64,000 nucleotides of DNA from Bacteroidetes Order II. bacterium (lineage in GTDB: Bacteria > Bacteroidota > Rhodothermia > Rhodothermales > UBA2364), in the NCBI GenBank assembly GCA_016788705.1, contig JAEUSQ010000007.1:124001-188000 (forward strand). The letters run 5' to 3'. The first letter of the stretch is position 1. Every line of letters starts with the position of its first letter. Under the pieces are notes generated by a model. That model searched no databases. It saw nothing but the letters and a program-made list of their open reading frames with translations, and was not told the DNA's origin. Position numbers and translations under genes: made by a program. This document shows positions 1-9,268 of the stretch, piece after piece.

Positions 1-2352
1 GCCTTTACAGGGGAAACACTGATGGGTGCGAGTATCATAATCGAACCAGCGCAACGTGGCACAACGACTGATCGGGAGGGGCGGTTTAAAATTAATCAGA
101 TTACCAATAAAAATATCGGATTGCGGGCGTCTTATGTGGGTTATGAGCCAGTCATTCTTGAGGTTCATCTAACCGGAAAACCCATAGACATCAGGCTGTC
201 CCCATCCAATACTTCTTTGGCCCAACTTGTGGTGGATGGACACCGGGCGGAAGGGCTTTCGGAAAATGCCACTCCCGGTGTCTTGACCCTCTCGTCGCGT
301 CAGTTGGAGCAAGCTGGCGCTTTCCGTGGACAAGAGGATTTGTTTCAGGTGTTGGACGGATTAGCCAGTGTAGGGCGTTCATCTGAGGTAAATGGGGATC
401 TGGTTGTACGGGGGGCAGATGAGGGGCAGGTCCGGTATGTGGTGGATGATATTCCCCTTTTTACACCGGGCCGTACTTTTGGTGGTTTTTCCACCCCGCA
501 AACCGATTTGTTGCAAGGCGTTACGCTCTATAGAGGATTGATTCCTGCCGAATTTGGTGGGCGTTTAGCTTCCGTGTTAACCACCAGCCTTAAAGATGGG
601 ATGGGTAACAAGCCATCTTATTCGGTGGGATTAAGCCAGAGCAGTGGCCGTATAAGTGCAGAATTACCCCTTTCGGCTCGCTTATCTGGTATGTTGGCAC
701 TTCGGCACTCGGTTCAGGACGTATTGCGTCAACAGCAAACCCTATACATCCAACAAAAAAACCGATTGCAAAATATTTCCGCCCAATATGGCTATGGAGA
801 TGCCACCGCAAAGCTTACCTTCCGACCGTCTCGGTATCATCAGGTATCAATCAACCTCTATCAAGGTTCTGATGCACTGTTGGCGGAAGGAAATGAGTCA
901 CTTTTTCCACAGCTAAAGAAAAATCCCGAATATGCCACAGGGTTTAGTGCAGGCTTGACGTATGGGTGGCGGAGCCATCAGGCTGGTGTCCGCTATCAGT
1001 TTTTACCTTCCAACCAAATCATTCTTTCTGCTGCCTTGTATCATTCTGGTTATAAAATGACGGAGATGAACAGAGTAGGGGTGGTTACAACAACCGGAAG
1101 TGCAGTAGAGGCGTTTCAGTATTTTCAGCGGGCATCATACGAAAACAAACAGTCCGAGGCGGGGATCAAGGTACGGGCGGATGTACAGCATGGGCGTCAT
1201 ACGGCAAGGGTTGGGGTGGCGTTGATCCGGCACGAGTTGGGAAGTGTATTACAAGGTATGCCTAACAATACAGGGGCTGTAACAAATGGCTCACCTCAAG
1301 GGGGGGGCATGCCCGGAGCGTCCAAAGAACAACCACTTTTTGCAGCCAATAAAGAGCTATCGCCCTATCAGACGGCCCAACAGGCCACAGAGACCTTTGT
1401 TTTTGCCGAAGAGGTGTGGCAGTTGGGACGTTTGCAAGTAACACCTGCTGTTCGGTTAGGGGCTTTTGATCGCCATACTTTTTTTTCTCCTCAACTAGCT
1501 GCTAAATTATCTCCTACCGAAAACCTAGCACTAAAGGCGGGAATCGGCGCACAAGCCCAGCATTTGCATACCCTACGAGACCGACTTGGGTGCGCCTATA
1601 GTGTAGAGTCAGGAGCATGTACCAACCTTGGGCGCTTGTTTATAAGACCCAGTCATGGCCGTCAGGCCAACGCTGGTGCCGACTGGATGCTACGCCCCGC
1701 CCTTCGGTTAGAGATAGAGGCTTATTGGCGAAAGTCAGACAATTTGCTCATCGCCGATCGACCTTACAGGGTACGGGACGGCTTGGAAGAACCCCTGATT
1801 GAAGCTGGTCAGCAGGTGGAAAGATATATTCCCGGACAAAATCTGGCCTTTGGTCTGGAATCAACGGGATATTGGAATTTGAACAACCATTATTCAGCCA
1901 CCTTTGGCTATGTGTATGGACGTTCCTATTATCAATTTCAAGAGGGGAACCAGACGCTGGCAATTCCTGCCCGTTATGATGCCCCGCATAGTACTTATGC
2001 AACGGTGCAATATCGGAAGAATGGCTGGTTAACCACCCTTTCTGGTCAAATTCGTTCCGGCTACCCAGTACATACCGAAGGGTTTTCGCTCATTTCAATG
2101 ATGGACCCCGAAAAGATGTGGGGATCTCGTACCCCCTTGGTAGAACGCTTGGATACCTACCACCGTCTGGATATTTCGGTGGGCAAGCGTTTAAGTCATA
2201 AAGGGAGAGCCTATGAATTTACGGGACAATTGCTTAATTTTACCAATACCACAAATGATTTAGACCAATTGATAGATGGGACGGGGGGCATGTATGCTTC
2301 AATTCATGGCAGTGGCGTGAAACCAGCGTTTAATTTGAAAATCTCTTTCTAA
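1..2352 (+). CDS. TonB-dependent receptor, 5' end outside window
   Basis: Outer-membrane TonB-dependent receptor that would import a ligand across the outer membrane using TonB energy. The reading frame is open from base 1 and the residues before the first ATG (position 22) already fit a carboxypeptidase-regulatory-like fold (TGETLMGASI, then TTDREGRF), so the true start and signal peptide lie upstream. A plug domain follows, with the motif DLVVRGADEGQVRYVVDDIP at about residues 125-145 and an EFGGRLASVL segment, and then a long beta-barrel ending in FNLKISF, a typical barrel C-terminus with terminal Phe. No SusD-like gene follows; the next gene is holA, so the receptor appears to end its unit. 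The ligand cannot be told from the sequence. Confidence 0.85.
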   Translation, partial: AFTGETLMGASIIIEPAQRGTTTDREGRFKINQITNKNIGLRASYVGYEPVILEVHLTGKPIDIRLSPSNTSLAQLVVDGHRAEGLSENATPGVLTLSSRQLEQAGAFRGQEDLFQVLDGLASVGRSSEVNGDLVVRGADEGQVRYVVDDIPLFTPGRTFGGFSTPQTDLLQGVTLYRGLIPAEFGGRLASVLTTSLKDGMGNKPSYSVGLSQSSGRISAELPLSARLSGMLALRHSVQDVLRQQQTLYIQQKNRLQNISAQYGYGDATAKLTFRPSRYHQVSINLYQGSDALLAEGNESLFPQLKKNPEYATGFSAGLTYGWRSHQAGVRYQFLPSNQIILSAALYHSGYKMTEMNRVGVVTTTGSAVEAFQYFQRASYENKQSEAGIKVRADVQHGRHTARVGVALIRHELGSVLQGMPNNTGAVTNGSPQGGGMPGASKEQPLFAANKELSPYQTAQQATETFVFAEEVWQLGRLQVTPAVRLGAFDRHTFFSPQLAAKLSPTENLALKAGIGAQAQHLHTLRDRLGCAYSVESGACTNLGRLFIRPSHGRQANAGADWMLRPALRLEIEAYWRKSDNLLIADRPYRVRDGLEEPLIEAGQQVERYIPGQNLAFGLESTGYWNLNNHYSATFGYVYGRSYYQFQEGNQTLAIPARYDAPHSTYATVQYRKNGWLTTLSGQIRSGYPVHTEGFSLISMMDPEKMWGSRTPLVERLDTYHRLDISVGKRLSHKGRAYEFTGQLLNFTNTTNDLDQLIDGTGGMYASIHGSGVKPAFNLKISF

Positions 2353-2518
2353 TCCAACTCGTTGTTTATTTGTGTTTTTGATACCATTCTGTGTAACAAT
2401 TTTTTCTTTTTAAGGTCTTAAAATTGTCAGATTTGATCGTACATTGTATTCCGAACTGGCAGGGCAAAATCGTCCGCTTATCCATCCAGAGGGGACGATT
2501 TTCCAAGCGTGTAACAAG

Positions 2519-3586
2519 ATGACACAAGACATAAGCTATGAACAGGCGCTGACGGCCTTTGCACATAAAAACTTTCGCCCTTTATATTTTGTGTTTGGGG
2601 AGGAGAAGTTCCTTCTGACAGAACTGCAAAACACCTTAATGGAACATGCACTCGCGGTGCATGAACGTGATTTTAACTTGGATATTTTGTATGGATCAGA
2701 CGTAGATGGTGTACAAGCACTGTCATATTGTCAGGGATATCCGATGATGGCAGAACGTCGTGTCGTCATTATTCGGGATTTCGAGAAAATGGCCAATAAT
2801 AATGTATTTGTGCCTTATGCCAAAAACCCGAATCCGAATGCAGTGGTGTTGTTGCTGTGTGGAAGCAAGCCGAATTTGACCAATAACCCCTATCGGGCAA
2901 TAAAGTCCTCGGCTGTTGTCATAGAATTAAAGCCCATAAAAGAAAATCAAGTGGGCGGATGGGTACATAAACAGGTATCCAAGATAGGGAAAAAAATTCG
3001 CCCGGACGCAGTCCAAATGTTGGTGGATTTTAATGGCAACAACCTGCATACGCTGGCCAATGAGGTGGACAAGTTGCAGGCATATGTTGGGCAGAAGGCC
3101 GAAATTACACGAGAAGATGTATTAGATGTTGGTGGGCACGCCCGTGAGTTTAATGTATTTGAGCTGCAAAAAGCCGTTGGTCAAGCTGACTTCCTGACAG
3201 CACTACGCATCGTGGAACACATGTTGCAACAAAAAACAAATCGGGCTGGTGAAGCACTGATGATGGTTTCCATCCTAAGTGCCTACTTTCAAAAACTCTG
3301 GAAACTTGTGGGCTGTCAAAACCTAAATATGTCGGATAAACAAATGGCGGAGCGGATAGGTGTTTCACCTTATTTTATCAAAGAATATGTGATGAGCCTC
3401 CGAAAGTACCCGTATTCGAGCATTCTACACGCTTTAAATGCGTTATTGGCTGCCGATTACGAATTAAAAGGCGGCTCTTCCCGCACTCCTGAGTTAATCT
3501 TGCATTTGTTGTTATTAAGGATTATTCCGCACCCAACCACCCGCGCCATTGGCTATCCAACGACTTCCAAGGGTATTACCATTTGA
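2519..3586 (+). CDS. holA: DNA polymerase III delta subunit
   Basis: Delta subunit of the replicative clamp loader, which opens the beta clamp. The protein has the HolA layout: N-terminal motif FRPLYFVFGEEKFLLTEL, then the segment RRVVIIRDFEKM, the linker VIELKPIKENQVGGWVHKQV, and a helical C-terminal collar domain with FNVFELQKAVGQADFLTALR. The frame extends upstream to an ATG at 2444, but the homologous part begins at the ATG at 2519 (MTQDISYEQAL), giving 355 residues, close to the usual 330-350, so that start is preferred. The 166 bases before it show no other gene. The C-terminal 20 residues look poorly conserved. Assignment is by family motifs. Confidence 0.87.
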   Translation: MTQDISYEQALTAFAHKNFRPLYFVFGEEKFLLTELQNTLMEHALAVHERDFNLDILYGSDVDGVQALSYCQGYPMMAERRVVIIRDFEKMANNNVFVPYAKNPNPNAVVLLLCGSKPNLTNNPYRAIKSSAVVIELKPIKENQVGGWVHKQVSKIGKKIRPDAVQMLVDFNGNNLHTLANEVDKLQAYVGQKAEITREDVLDVGGHAREFNVFELQKAVGQADFLTALRIVEHMLQQKTNRAGEALMMVSILSAYFQKLWKLVGCQNLNMSDKQMAERIGVSPYFIKEYVMSLRKYPYSSILHALNALLAADYELKGGSSRTPELILHLLLLRIIPHPTTRAIGYPTTSKGITI

Positions 3587-3698
3587 CGAGGCATAATGAC
3601 CTCTAATCGAAATGTAATAAACCCAGCCCTCAAACGTTCGTAAATAGGGGAATAAGTTGCCCAAAGGTGCTTCTACCGAAAAAACAGGATAAAGATAT

Positions 3699-4313
3699 AT
3701 GCCAAACCTGAATAACAAACAGTACCAGCCGCTCTTGCAATTGAGCGATGAGGATTTGATGGCCGAATTCCAAAATGGTCGAGTAGAGGCTTTCGAGATC
3801 TTGGTACAACGGTATAAGGATCCCCTTTCCAATTATATCTATCGTTTTCTGGGCGATATGAAGGAATGTGAGGACTTGTTGCAAGAAACATTTCTGCGGG
3901 TTTACCGAAACCGTCATTCGTACCGTCGGATTGCGAAATACTCTACTTGGCTCTACACCATTGCAGGGAACTTAGCACGGTCCGAGTATCGTAAACGGAA
4001 ACGTCGGCGCGTCTATTCGTTGCAGTCGGTAAACCGCGACGATGAAGAGTATGAAGTGGAAATTCCAGATGAAACATACCTACCCGATCTTCAGACGGAA
4101 AGTTTGTTGCAAGACAAATTTGTTCAGGAAACCTTGCGGCAAATCCCCGATGAGTTTCGAGAGGTGGTGGTTTTGCGCGATATTCAACAATTGTCTTATG
4201 AGGAAATTGCCGAGATCACAGGCTTGCCCATGGGAACCGTTAAAAGCCGGATAAACCGTGGCCGTACCAAGTTGCAACAAATGCTCAAAGATATTTACGT
4301 TCCTGGTGATTAA
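3699..4313 (+). CDS. ECF-type RNA polymerase sigma factor
   Basis: Sigma-70 family factor of the extracytoplasmic-function group, 204 residues. Region 2 spans about residues 25-95 (AFEILVQRYKDPLSNYIYRF, then the core-binding motif CEDLLQETFLRVYR), followed by a charged linker with a KRKRRR run. Region 4 covers about 140-195 with the helix-turn-helix SYEEIAEITGLPMGTVKSRI. It would direct RNA polymerase to a stress or envelope regulon. The next gene encodes a small single-pass membrane protein that fits a cognate anti-sigma factor, but a strong hairpin terminator lies between them. The regulon is not predictable here. Confidence 0.93.
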   Translation: MPNLNNKQYQPLLQLSDEDLMAEFQNGRVEAFEILVQRYKDPLSNYIYRFLGDMKECEDLLQETFLRVYRNRHSYRRIAKYSTWLYTIAGNLARSEYRKRKRRRVYSLQSVNRDDEEYEVEIPDETYLPDLQTESLLQDKFVQETLRQIPDEFREVVVLRDIQQLSYEEIAEITGLPMGTVKSRINRGRTKLQQMLKDIYVPGD

Positions 4314-4346
4314 AGGGAGAACCTTTTTTATACCTGCGAGTAGAAG

Positions 4347-4385
4347 AACACCAATGTTACCCAAAAGCATTGGTGTTTCTTTTTA
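4347..4385 (+). terminator. Hairpin terminator after the ECF sigma gene
   Basis: A perfect 10-bp inverted repeat (AACACCAATG at 4347-4356 with CATTGGTGTT at 4368-4377) is separated by an 11-base loop and followed by a T-rich tract. It separates the sigma factor from the putative anti-sigma gene. It also argues that the latter starts at 4412 rather than at the ATG at 4370, which would fall inside the right arm. Confidence 0.8.
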
Positions 4386-4411
4386 CAGCCCGTTTTTTTG
4401 TTTCCCGGCCT

Positions 4412-5011
4412 ATGTCTAAAGGATACAACCCGGAAAATTTCCAAGCCTACGACCCTTTGTTAGAGGAATTTATTGTGGACTATGTGGACGAAACAATGGA
4501 CGTTCACACCCGGTCTGCGTTTGAGGCTTATCTATGCGATCATCCTGAATTACACGAGCAGGTGCGTCGGATGCAGGAAATTCGTTCCATGATGTGTGGC
4601 CTAAACTGCGGTTGCATGGCGCCCCCAGGATTTCAGGCGCGGTTGCGGAATAAACTGGCGTGCGAGATGATGCGCGAAGAATTACCAACCTCGTTGTCGT
4701 CCGAGCATACACCTGCTTTTCACTTGGTTGCTTCAGTTGTGGTGGTACTCATCACTTTTGGAAGTTTTTATTGGATTTTGGATCGTTTTTCATCCAAGGA
4801 ACTACAAACTCCCCCTCCGAATGAGGTGATAAGTGCATTGCAGACGCTTCCAGTTCATGCTTATCAAGCAGCAGCGGTATTTCCATCTAAGCGGGCGGTA
4901 AATCAGCCCTCAAAAGGAGAAGTTCGTAACAGCCTTCGCAAATCCCTTCCCCGAACGGCGCCAACATGGGCCTTCTCCTTGAAAAAACCCATTACCTGTC
5001 CGCATCTTTAA
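4412..5011 (+). CDS. Putative membrane anti-sigma factor
   Basis: A 199-residue protein with a soluble N-terminal part, one predicted membrane segment at about residues 104-123 (HLVASVVVVLITFGSFYWIL) and a short periplasmic tail. The N-terminus (FIVDYVDETMDVHTRSAFEA, then HPELHEQVRRMQEI) resembles the helical zf-HC2-like region of anti-sigma factors. The canonical H-x3-C-x2-C zinc motif is not visible; instead Cys62, Cys66 and Cys68 cluster in the segment MMCGLNCGCMAPP. Position directly after an ECF sigma gene supports the role, which is otherwise inferred. The start at 4412 (MSKGYNPENF) is preferred over an upstream ATG at 4370 that overlaps a terminator hairpin. Confidence 0.6.
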   Translation: MSKGYNPENFQAYDPLLEEFIVDYVDETMDVHTRSAFEAYLCDHPELHEQVRRMQEIRSMMCGLNCGCMAPPGFQARLRNKLACEMMREELPTSLSSEHTPAFHLVASVVVVLITFGSFYWILDRFSSKELQTPPPNEVISALQTLPVHAYQAAAVFPSKRAVNQPSKGEVRNSLRKSLPRTAPTWAFSLKKPITCPHL

Positions 5012-5116
5012 AGTTACCCTTTCGAGGGGGCACTTTTTGTCTTCTTCCCTTGTACCTTATGCAAATCGTAGCGTATTTTAAGGTGTAAATCCCCTTTACC
5101 TTAAAACCATATTTAC

Positions 5117-5821
5117 GTGTCAAAGAAAAAAAACATAAAGCCCGTCCCACTAGATTTGGGGCAAATTGTCGCATTAATCATACCAACCAATCATGTGCCA
5201 GAAAAAGAAGAGGCTGAATATGGATTGTTTGAGTATGTTCGGCATGCGGACTTCTCAACGGCTGTTGTGATCGGGCATCTTACAGATCAAGAAACTGGGA
5301 GGATTTCGCTCTATAATGGAGATACCTTTCCCATTCAAGGTGTACACCTCCCAATTAATACCGAACTATTGGATGAGTTGTGTGACGAAGAAGATGACTT
5401 TTTTGCGGAAGATATTGGCCATACCCAGAATCCAGCAATCATCCGGATGATCGGGGCGTTATTGGGTTTGCGGAATAATGTAGAGGTTTTGCCGATTATT
5501 GCAGGTAGTAAGCGTTTATCCATTGCCGAGGAGTTGGGTCATGCTTTGGGAGAGGTGATGCACAACCGTCATTTGCTTTTGGTGTCGGCCATCGAAGTTG
5601 AGAAAGTAGCGCAAGCAACACTGGGAGCGTTTATCGGTTCCTTAGAGACCATGCAGCTCAACCCATTGATCCGGATGGTACAATCGGACGAAGTAAAATT
5701 AAAGGGCGGTAACGTAAGCTTTATTGGTACGTTATTGGCTGCGTCTCGGCGTGGAGTAAAGCAAGCGAAGGTATTGACCACGGCAAACAATCAGTTTATG
5801 GGTGCTATTTTGTATCGGTAA
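5117..5821 (+). CDS. Divergent Memo-like (AmmeMemoRadiSam B) protein
   Basis: A 234-residue protein whose overall layout follows the MEMO1/AmmeMemoRadiSam B family: an N-terminal LDLGQIVALIIPTNHV strand, ISLYNGDTFPIQGVHLPIN matching the substrate-loop/strand region, GHTQNPAIIRMIGALLG where Memo proteins have the EHS-type helix, NVEVLPIIAG, then LLLVSAIEVEKVAQ and a C-terminal GGNVSFIGTLLAAS. The family's metal-binding His/Asp/Cys residues (the P-H-A-G start, the paired His after the first strand, the SSD-x-x-H segment and the CG near the end) do not appear in the expected places. It is probably a non-enzymatic or altered relative. Translation appears to start at GTG (5117); a stop lies in frame just upstream. 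No AMMECR1 or radical SAM partner is adjacent. Function unknown. Confidence 0.55.
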   Translation: MSKKKNIKPVPLDLGQIVALIIPTNHVPEKEEAEYGLFEYVRHADFSTAVVIGHLTDQETGRISLYNGDTFPIQGVHLPINTELLDELCDEEDDFFAEDIGHTQNPAIIRMIGALLGLRNNVEVLPIIAGSKRLSIAEELGHALGEVMHNRHLLLVSAIEVEKVAQATLGAFIGSLETMQLNPLIRMVQSDEVKLKGGNVSFIGTLLAASRRGVKQAKVLTTANNQFMGAILYR

Positions 5822-5864
5822 GCAGGTAAAAAGATTGCTTGATAAAGCGTAGTCATGGTATAGC

Positions 5865-7349
5865 CTATAAGACAATTTGTTTTCGAAGCCGTGCAACCGG
5901 AATGTTCATGTGTTCTCGGTATTTTGTCACGGTTCTTCGTGCAATATGATAACCCTTCTCGGCCAGTAGTTCAACCAGACGCTGATCTGAGAGGGGTTTT
6001 ACTTTGTTTTCGGCTTCGATGATCTGTTGAATGAGTGACCGAATTTCTTTATTGGACACCTCTTCGCCACTTTCGGTGGCTAAGCCTTCCGAGAAAAAGT
6101 ATTTCAGTTCATAAACACCCCATTCGGTTTGGACATACTTATTGGAAACGACCCGACTTACGGTAGAGATATCCATTTCAATTTGTTGGGCAATGTCTTT
6201 TAGGATCATCGGTTTTAGATGACCCTCGCCAAACTTAAAAAAATCTTCTTGCAACAGTACAATGGCTTGCATCACTTTCAGCATGGTTTGCCGCCGTTGG
6301 TTCAGTGAATTAATAAACCAGCGTGCCGATTCAATTTTTGATTTAAGAAACTTTCGGGTTTCGTTATCCTCGGTTCTTTTTTTGTCTTTATACCCCCCTA
6401 TTTTTTTACGTGATGCCAGCGTTTCCCACATCTGGCGATATCCCCTTGAGATACGTAGCTGTGGCAGATTTTTTCCATTGAGTGAAATGACAATTTCCCC
6501 ATCAGTGTATTCCACCATAAAATCGGGTGTGATGTAATTTTCAGAAGGGCGGAATAGGCCCTCGCCAGGCTTCGGATTCAAACGTTTGATCAGATCGTAG
6601 GCGTCTTTAAGCTCAGATTCATCTATGTCTAAGCGGCGCATAATGATATCGAAGTGTTTCATGGCAAATTGTTGATAACACTTGCGCAACATCTGGATGG
6701 CGGCTTCCAATCCTGGCTCATCGTTCGGCATGACATAAAGTTGAACCAGAAGGCATTCGCGGAGGTCTCTGGCAGCAATCCCGACAGGGTCGAAGCGCTG
6801 TACTTTATATAAAACCGCCTCCACCTCTTCCTCGGTGGGCATCAGTCCGGAATTAAACATCACATCATCGGAAATGGCTTCGAGGGATCGTCGGAGATAC
6901 CCGTCTTCATCTATCGAACCAATGATTTGCTCGGCGATTAAGTATTTCTTTCGGTCAAAATCTTGATGTCCAATTTGTTCTAAGAGATGCTCGGAGAGGC
7001 TGGCAAAGTACTGCGCGGGCATTTCCCCATAATCTTCTTCGGAACTACCTTCCACATTTGCCTTATAGCCATACAACTCATCTGCGGGATTTAAATATTC
7101 ATCCCAGTCAAAGTCGTCGGTCACCGATTCGCCTTCTCCTTCATTTTCTTCGTTTCGTTCTTCATTTTCTTCGTTTCGTGGTTCTTCTTCGTTTAATCCT
7201 TCCTCCAGTAGCGGATTAATTTCAATTTCTTGTTTAATACGTTGTTCTAAAGCCAATGTAGGCAATTGCAGCAGTTTAATATATTGAATCTGCTGTGGGG
7301 AAAGTTTTTGCTGGAGTTTTTGCTGCTGGGTTAGCCGTACTCTCGTCAT
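5865..7349 (-). CDS. rpoN: RNA polymerase sigma-54 factor
   Basis: Sigma-54, which recognises -24/-12 promoters and needs AAA+ activators. The 494-residue protein shows all three parts: a Gln/Leu-rich activator-interacting region at the N-terminus (KLSPQQIQYIKLLQLPTLAL), an unusually acidic linker at about residues 50-90, the core-binding region, and the C-terminal DNA-binding region with the RpoN box ARRTVTKYREHMNIP followed by RLRKQIVL at the very end. It lies 14 bases downstream of the DUF3109 gene on the same strand, so the two are probably co-transcribed. No enhancer-binding activator gene is in the window, and no convincing -24/-12 promoter was seen. Confidence 0.97.
   Translation of the reverse strand: MTRVRLTQQQKLQQKLSPQQIQYIKLLQLPTLALEQRIKQEIEINPLLEEGLNEEEPRNEENEERNEENEGEGESVTDDFDWDEYLNPADELYGYKANVEGSSEEDYGEMPAQYFASLSEHLLEQIGHQDFDRKKYLIAEQIIGSIDEDGYLRRSLEAISDDVMFNSGLMPTEEEVEAVLYKVQRFDPVGIAARDLRECLLVQLYVMPNDEPGLEAAIQMLRKCYQQFAMKHFDIIMRRLDIDESELKDAYDLIKRLNPKPGEGLFRPSENYITPDFMVEYTDGEIVISLNGKNLPQLRISRGYRQMWETLASRKKIGGYKDKKRTEDNETRKFLKSKIESARWFINSLNQRRQTMLKVMQAIVLLQEDFFKFGEGHLKPMILKDIAQQIEMDISTVSRVVSNKYVQTEWGVYELKYFFSEGLATESGEEVSNKEIRSLIQQIIEAENKVKPLSDQRLVELLAEKGYHIARRTVTKYREHMNIPVARLRKQIVL
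7140..7181. repeat. Two-copy 21-bp tandem repeat inside rpoN
   Basis: Two adjacent 21-base units (7140-7160 and 7161-7181, about 18-19 identical bases) encode the repeated acidic stretch NEENEE/RNEENEG in the sigma-54 linker. The unit is a multiple of three, so copy-number changes would keep the frame. Confidence 0.7.
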
Positions 7350-7363
7350 GGTGGTGTTATGAT

Positions 7364-7951
7364 CTATAAGGTCTTCTGTGCCAGTTCGAGCCTGCGTGTT
7401 TCCGCAGCCTGCTTAAAATGTTGATACCATATGTCGCCATATTTCCGGATGAGTGGATCAGCAAGGTAATCTGATAAATATATTCCGGTTTTTTGGCCAC
7501 AATCCCTACCCGGCGCGCAAATTTCCCATTTCTCGTAATTTAATACTTCTTGCGTACCGTATCTTCGGGCGCGGATTGGGTATAGGTGACAAGAAACGGG
7601 TTTGGGCCAGTTTACCTCCCCTTGTTGGTAGGCTTTTTGGATGGCGCATTTGGCCACAGGGCCTTCGTAGTACACAAAAACACACTCCGATCCATCTACA
7701 CAAGTAGTGGCATACCGCCCCGGAACCACTTCTTCCCACAGCCCTTCCTGCTGTATTACTGCATGGGCTTCGGGACGGAGTCGAGGTTGTATGATGGGCA
7801 AAAGATTTTGCAGAACCTCACGTTCTTCGGGAAGTAACGGGGCGCCTTCCTCGCCTTGTACGCAACAAGCCCCCAAACAGCCTCCTAGATCACACGCAAA
7901 GCGGGCTTCTGCAATTTCATCGGAGATTAGAATGTCATCTACTACAAACAT
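7364..7951 (-). CDS. DUF3109 family Cys-rich protein
   Basis: A 195-residue cytoplasmic protein of the DUF3109 family, distantly related to YkgJ-type Cys-cluster proteins. Cysteine motifs are visible throughout: FACDLGGCLGACCVQG near the N-terminus, TCVDGSECVF, KCAIQKAY, SCHLYPIR and ICAPGRDCG. Such clusters suggest binding of a metal or an iron-sulfur centre. The gene lies directly upstream of rpoN with a 14-base gap and probably shares its promoter. The biochemical role of the family is not established. Confidence 0.85.
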   Translation of the reverse strand: MFVVDDILISDEIAEARFACDLGGCLGACCVQGEEGAPLLPEEREVLQNLLPIIQPRLRPEAHAVIQQEGLWEEVVPGRYATTCVDGSECVFVYYEGPVAKCAIQKAYQQGEVNWPKPVSCHLYPIRARRYGTQEVLNYEKWEICAPGRDCGQKTGIYLSDYLADPLIRKYGDIWYQHFKQAAETRRLELAQKTL

Positions 7952-8143
7952 AATGCCTTTTTTTGCATGATAGCGAAAAACGCGCCCAGATCAAAGTCCT
8001 TTTTTGCCTTTTTGCTTACAGGATTTAATGGGATAAAAAGACTTTACATATTTTTTAGGCCATTGTTTTTTATTATTATAGAGATAATTAATCACTGCAT
8101 GAGCAGGGGTATTTCTGTAATAGAAATTTATTATTGATAATTG

Positions 8144-9172
8144 ATGAATAAATCAGATTTGGGATTAGGAGTACCCGAAAGCCCCATTGAGCGGGACTTT
8201 GAGCGGCAAATCCGACCACAGTCATTAAACGATTTTGTGGGCCAAGATAAGATCAAACAAAACTTACGGGTTTTTATAACAGCGGCACTTCAGCGGAGTG
8301 AGGCATTGGATCATGTGCTGCTTTCGGGTCCGCCGGGATTGGGTAAAACCACGCTGGCCTCTATCATTGCGGCAGAGTTGGGGGCACAAATAAAGGCGAC
8401 CAGTGGACCTGCTTTAGACAAGCCTGCCAGCATTGCGGGCCTTCTTACCAATTTGGAGGAAGGAGATGTGTTGTTTATAGACGAAATCCATCGCTTGAGT
8501 CCGGTTGTTGAAGAGTATTTGTATTCTGCCATGGAGGATTATCACATAGATATATTGCTGGATTCCGGTCCAAGTGCCCGTAGCGTTCGTATTTCCCTAC
8601 CACCATTTACGCTGATTGGTGCGACGACACGAAAAGGGTTGTTGACGGCTCCGTTACGGGCGCGTTTTGGTATAGATTTTCGGTATGATTATTACGAAAC
8701 GTCTTTATTGCAGGCCATTGTAACGAGGGCTGCACGGATTTTGAATGCGCCAATTACCGAAGAAGGGGCTTTCGAGATTGCGCGTAGAAGCCGAGGTACC
8801 CCACGCATTGCCAATCGTCTGCTTCGGCGTACCCGCGATTTTGCACAAGTGGGGTATAATGGAACCATTACCACCGAAGTGGCTCGTTTGGCATTGGATG
8901 CGTTAGATGTTGATGAGGCGGGCTTGGACGAGATGGATGCCCGCATCTTGCTTTCGCTGATGGAGAAATTCAATGGAGGGCCTGTGGGTCTTTCTACCAT
9001 TGCGGTTGCCGTTGGAGAAGACCCCGGAACTTTGGAAGAAGTGTACGAACCGTATTTAATTTTGGAAGGGTTTATGGCCCGAACACCTCGTGGGAGGGTG
9101 GCCATGCCCCGTGCTTATGCCCACTTTGGATTGACGCCCTTGCCGAAACAATCTGATATTTTTGGCACTTAG
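8144..9172 (+). CDS. ruvB: Holliday junction branch migration ATPase RuvB
   Basis: AAA+ motor that with RuvA drives Holliday junction branch migration in recombination and repair. Walker A is GPPGLGKTT (about residues 62-70), Walker B is LFIDEIHRL, sensor 1 lies in [12 protein letters not shown] and the arginine-finger segment is LRARFG. A C-terminal winged helix follows ([20 protein letters not shown]). The length of 343 residues is typical. A TTG three bases upstream could extend the frame, but the ATG at 8144 is preferred. It is divergent from the DUF3109-rpoN unit across 192 bases; ruvA and ruvC are not adjacent. Confidence 0.97.
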   Translation: MNKSDLGLGVPESPIERDFERQIRPQSLNDFVGQDKIKQNLRVFITAALQRSEALDHVLLSGPPGLGKTTLASIIAAELGAQIKATSGPALDKPASIAGLLTNLEEGDVLFIDEIHRLSPVVEEYLYSAMEDYHIDILLDSGPSARSVRISLPPFTLIGATTRKGLLTAPLRARFGIDFRYDYYETSLLQAIVTRAARILNAPITEEGAFEIARRSRGTPRIANRLLRRTRDFAQVGYNGTITTEVARLALDALDVDEAGLDEMDARILLSLMEKFNGGPVGLSTIAVAVGEDPGTLEEVYEPYLILEGFMARTPRGRVAMPRAYAHFGLTPLPKQSDIFGT

Positions 9173-9268
9173 TGCTTGGTCTCCTGAATTTTTTGTTTAG
9201 AAAAAAGGGGGACGTAAAACTTTTTACGGGTTTTATACGTTGTAAGAAAATCTCCAAACGAATGTATC

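Noticed and set aside
4370-4411. Upstream ATG for the putative anti-sigma gene
   Set aside because: It lies within the right arm and T tract of the terminator hairpin, so translation from it is unlikely.
9160-9180. TGGCAC-like sequence near the ruvB stop as a sigma-54 promoter
   Set aside because: The -12 element (TTGC at the right spacing) is missing, and the site lies in the coding end of ruvB.
9213-9240. Short hairpin (CGTAAA/TTTACG) after ruvB followed by GGTTTTAT as a terminator
   Set aside because: The 6-bp stem is AT-rich and the T run is short and interrupted, so it was not listed as a supported terminator.
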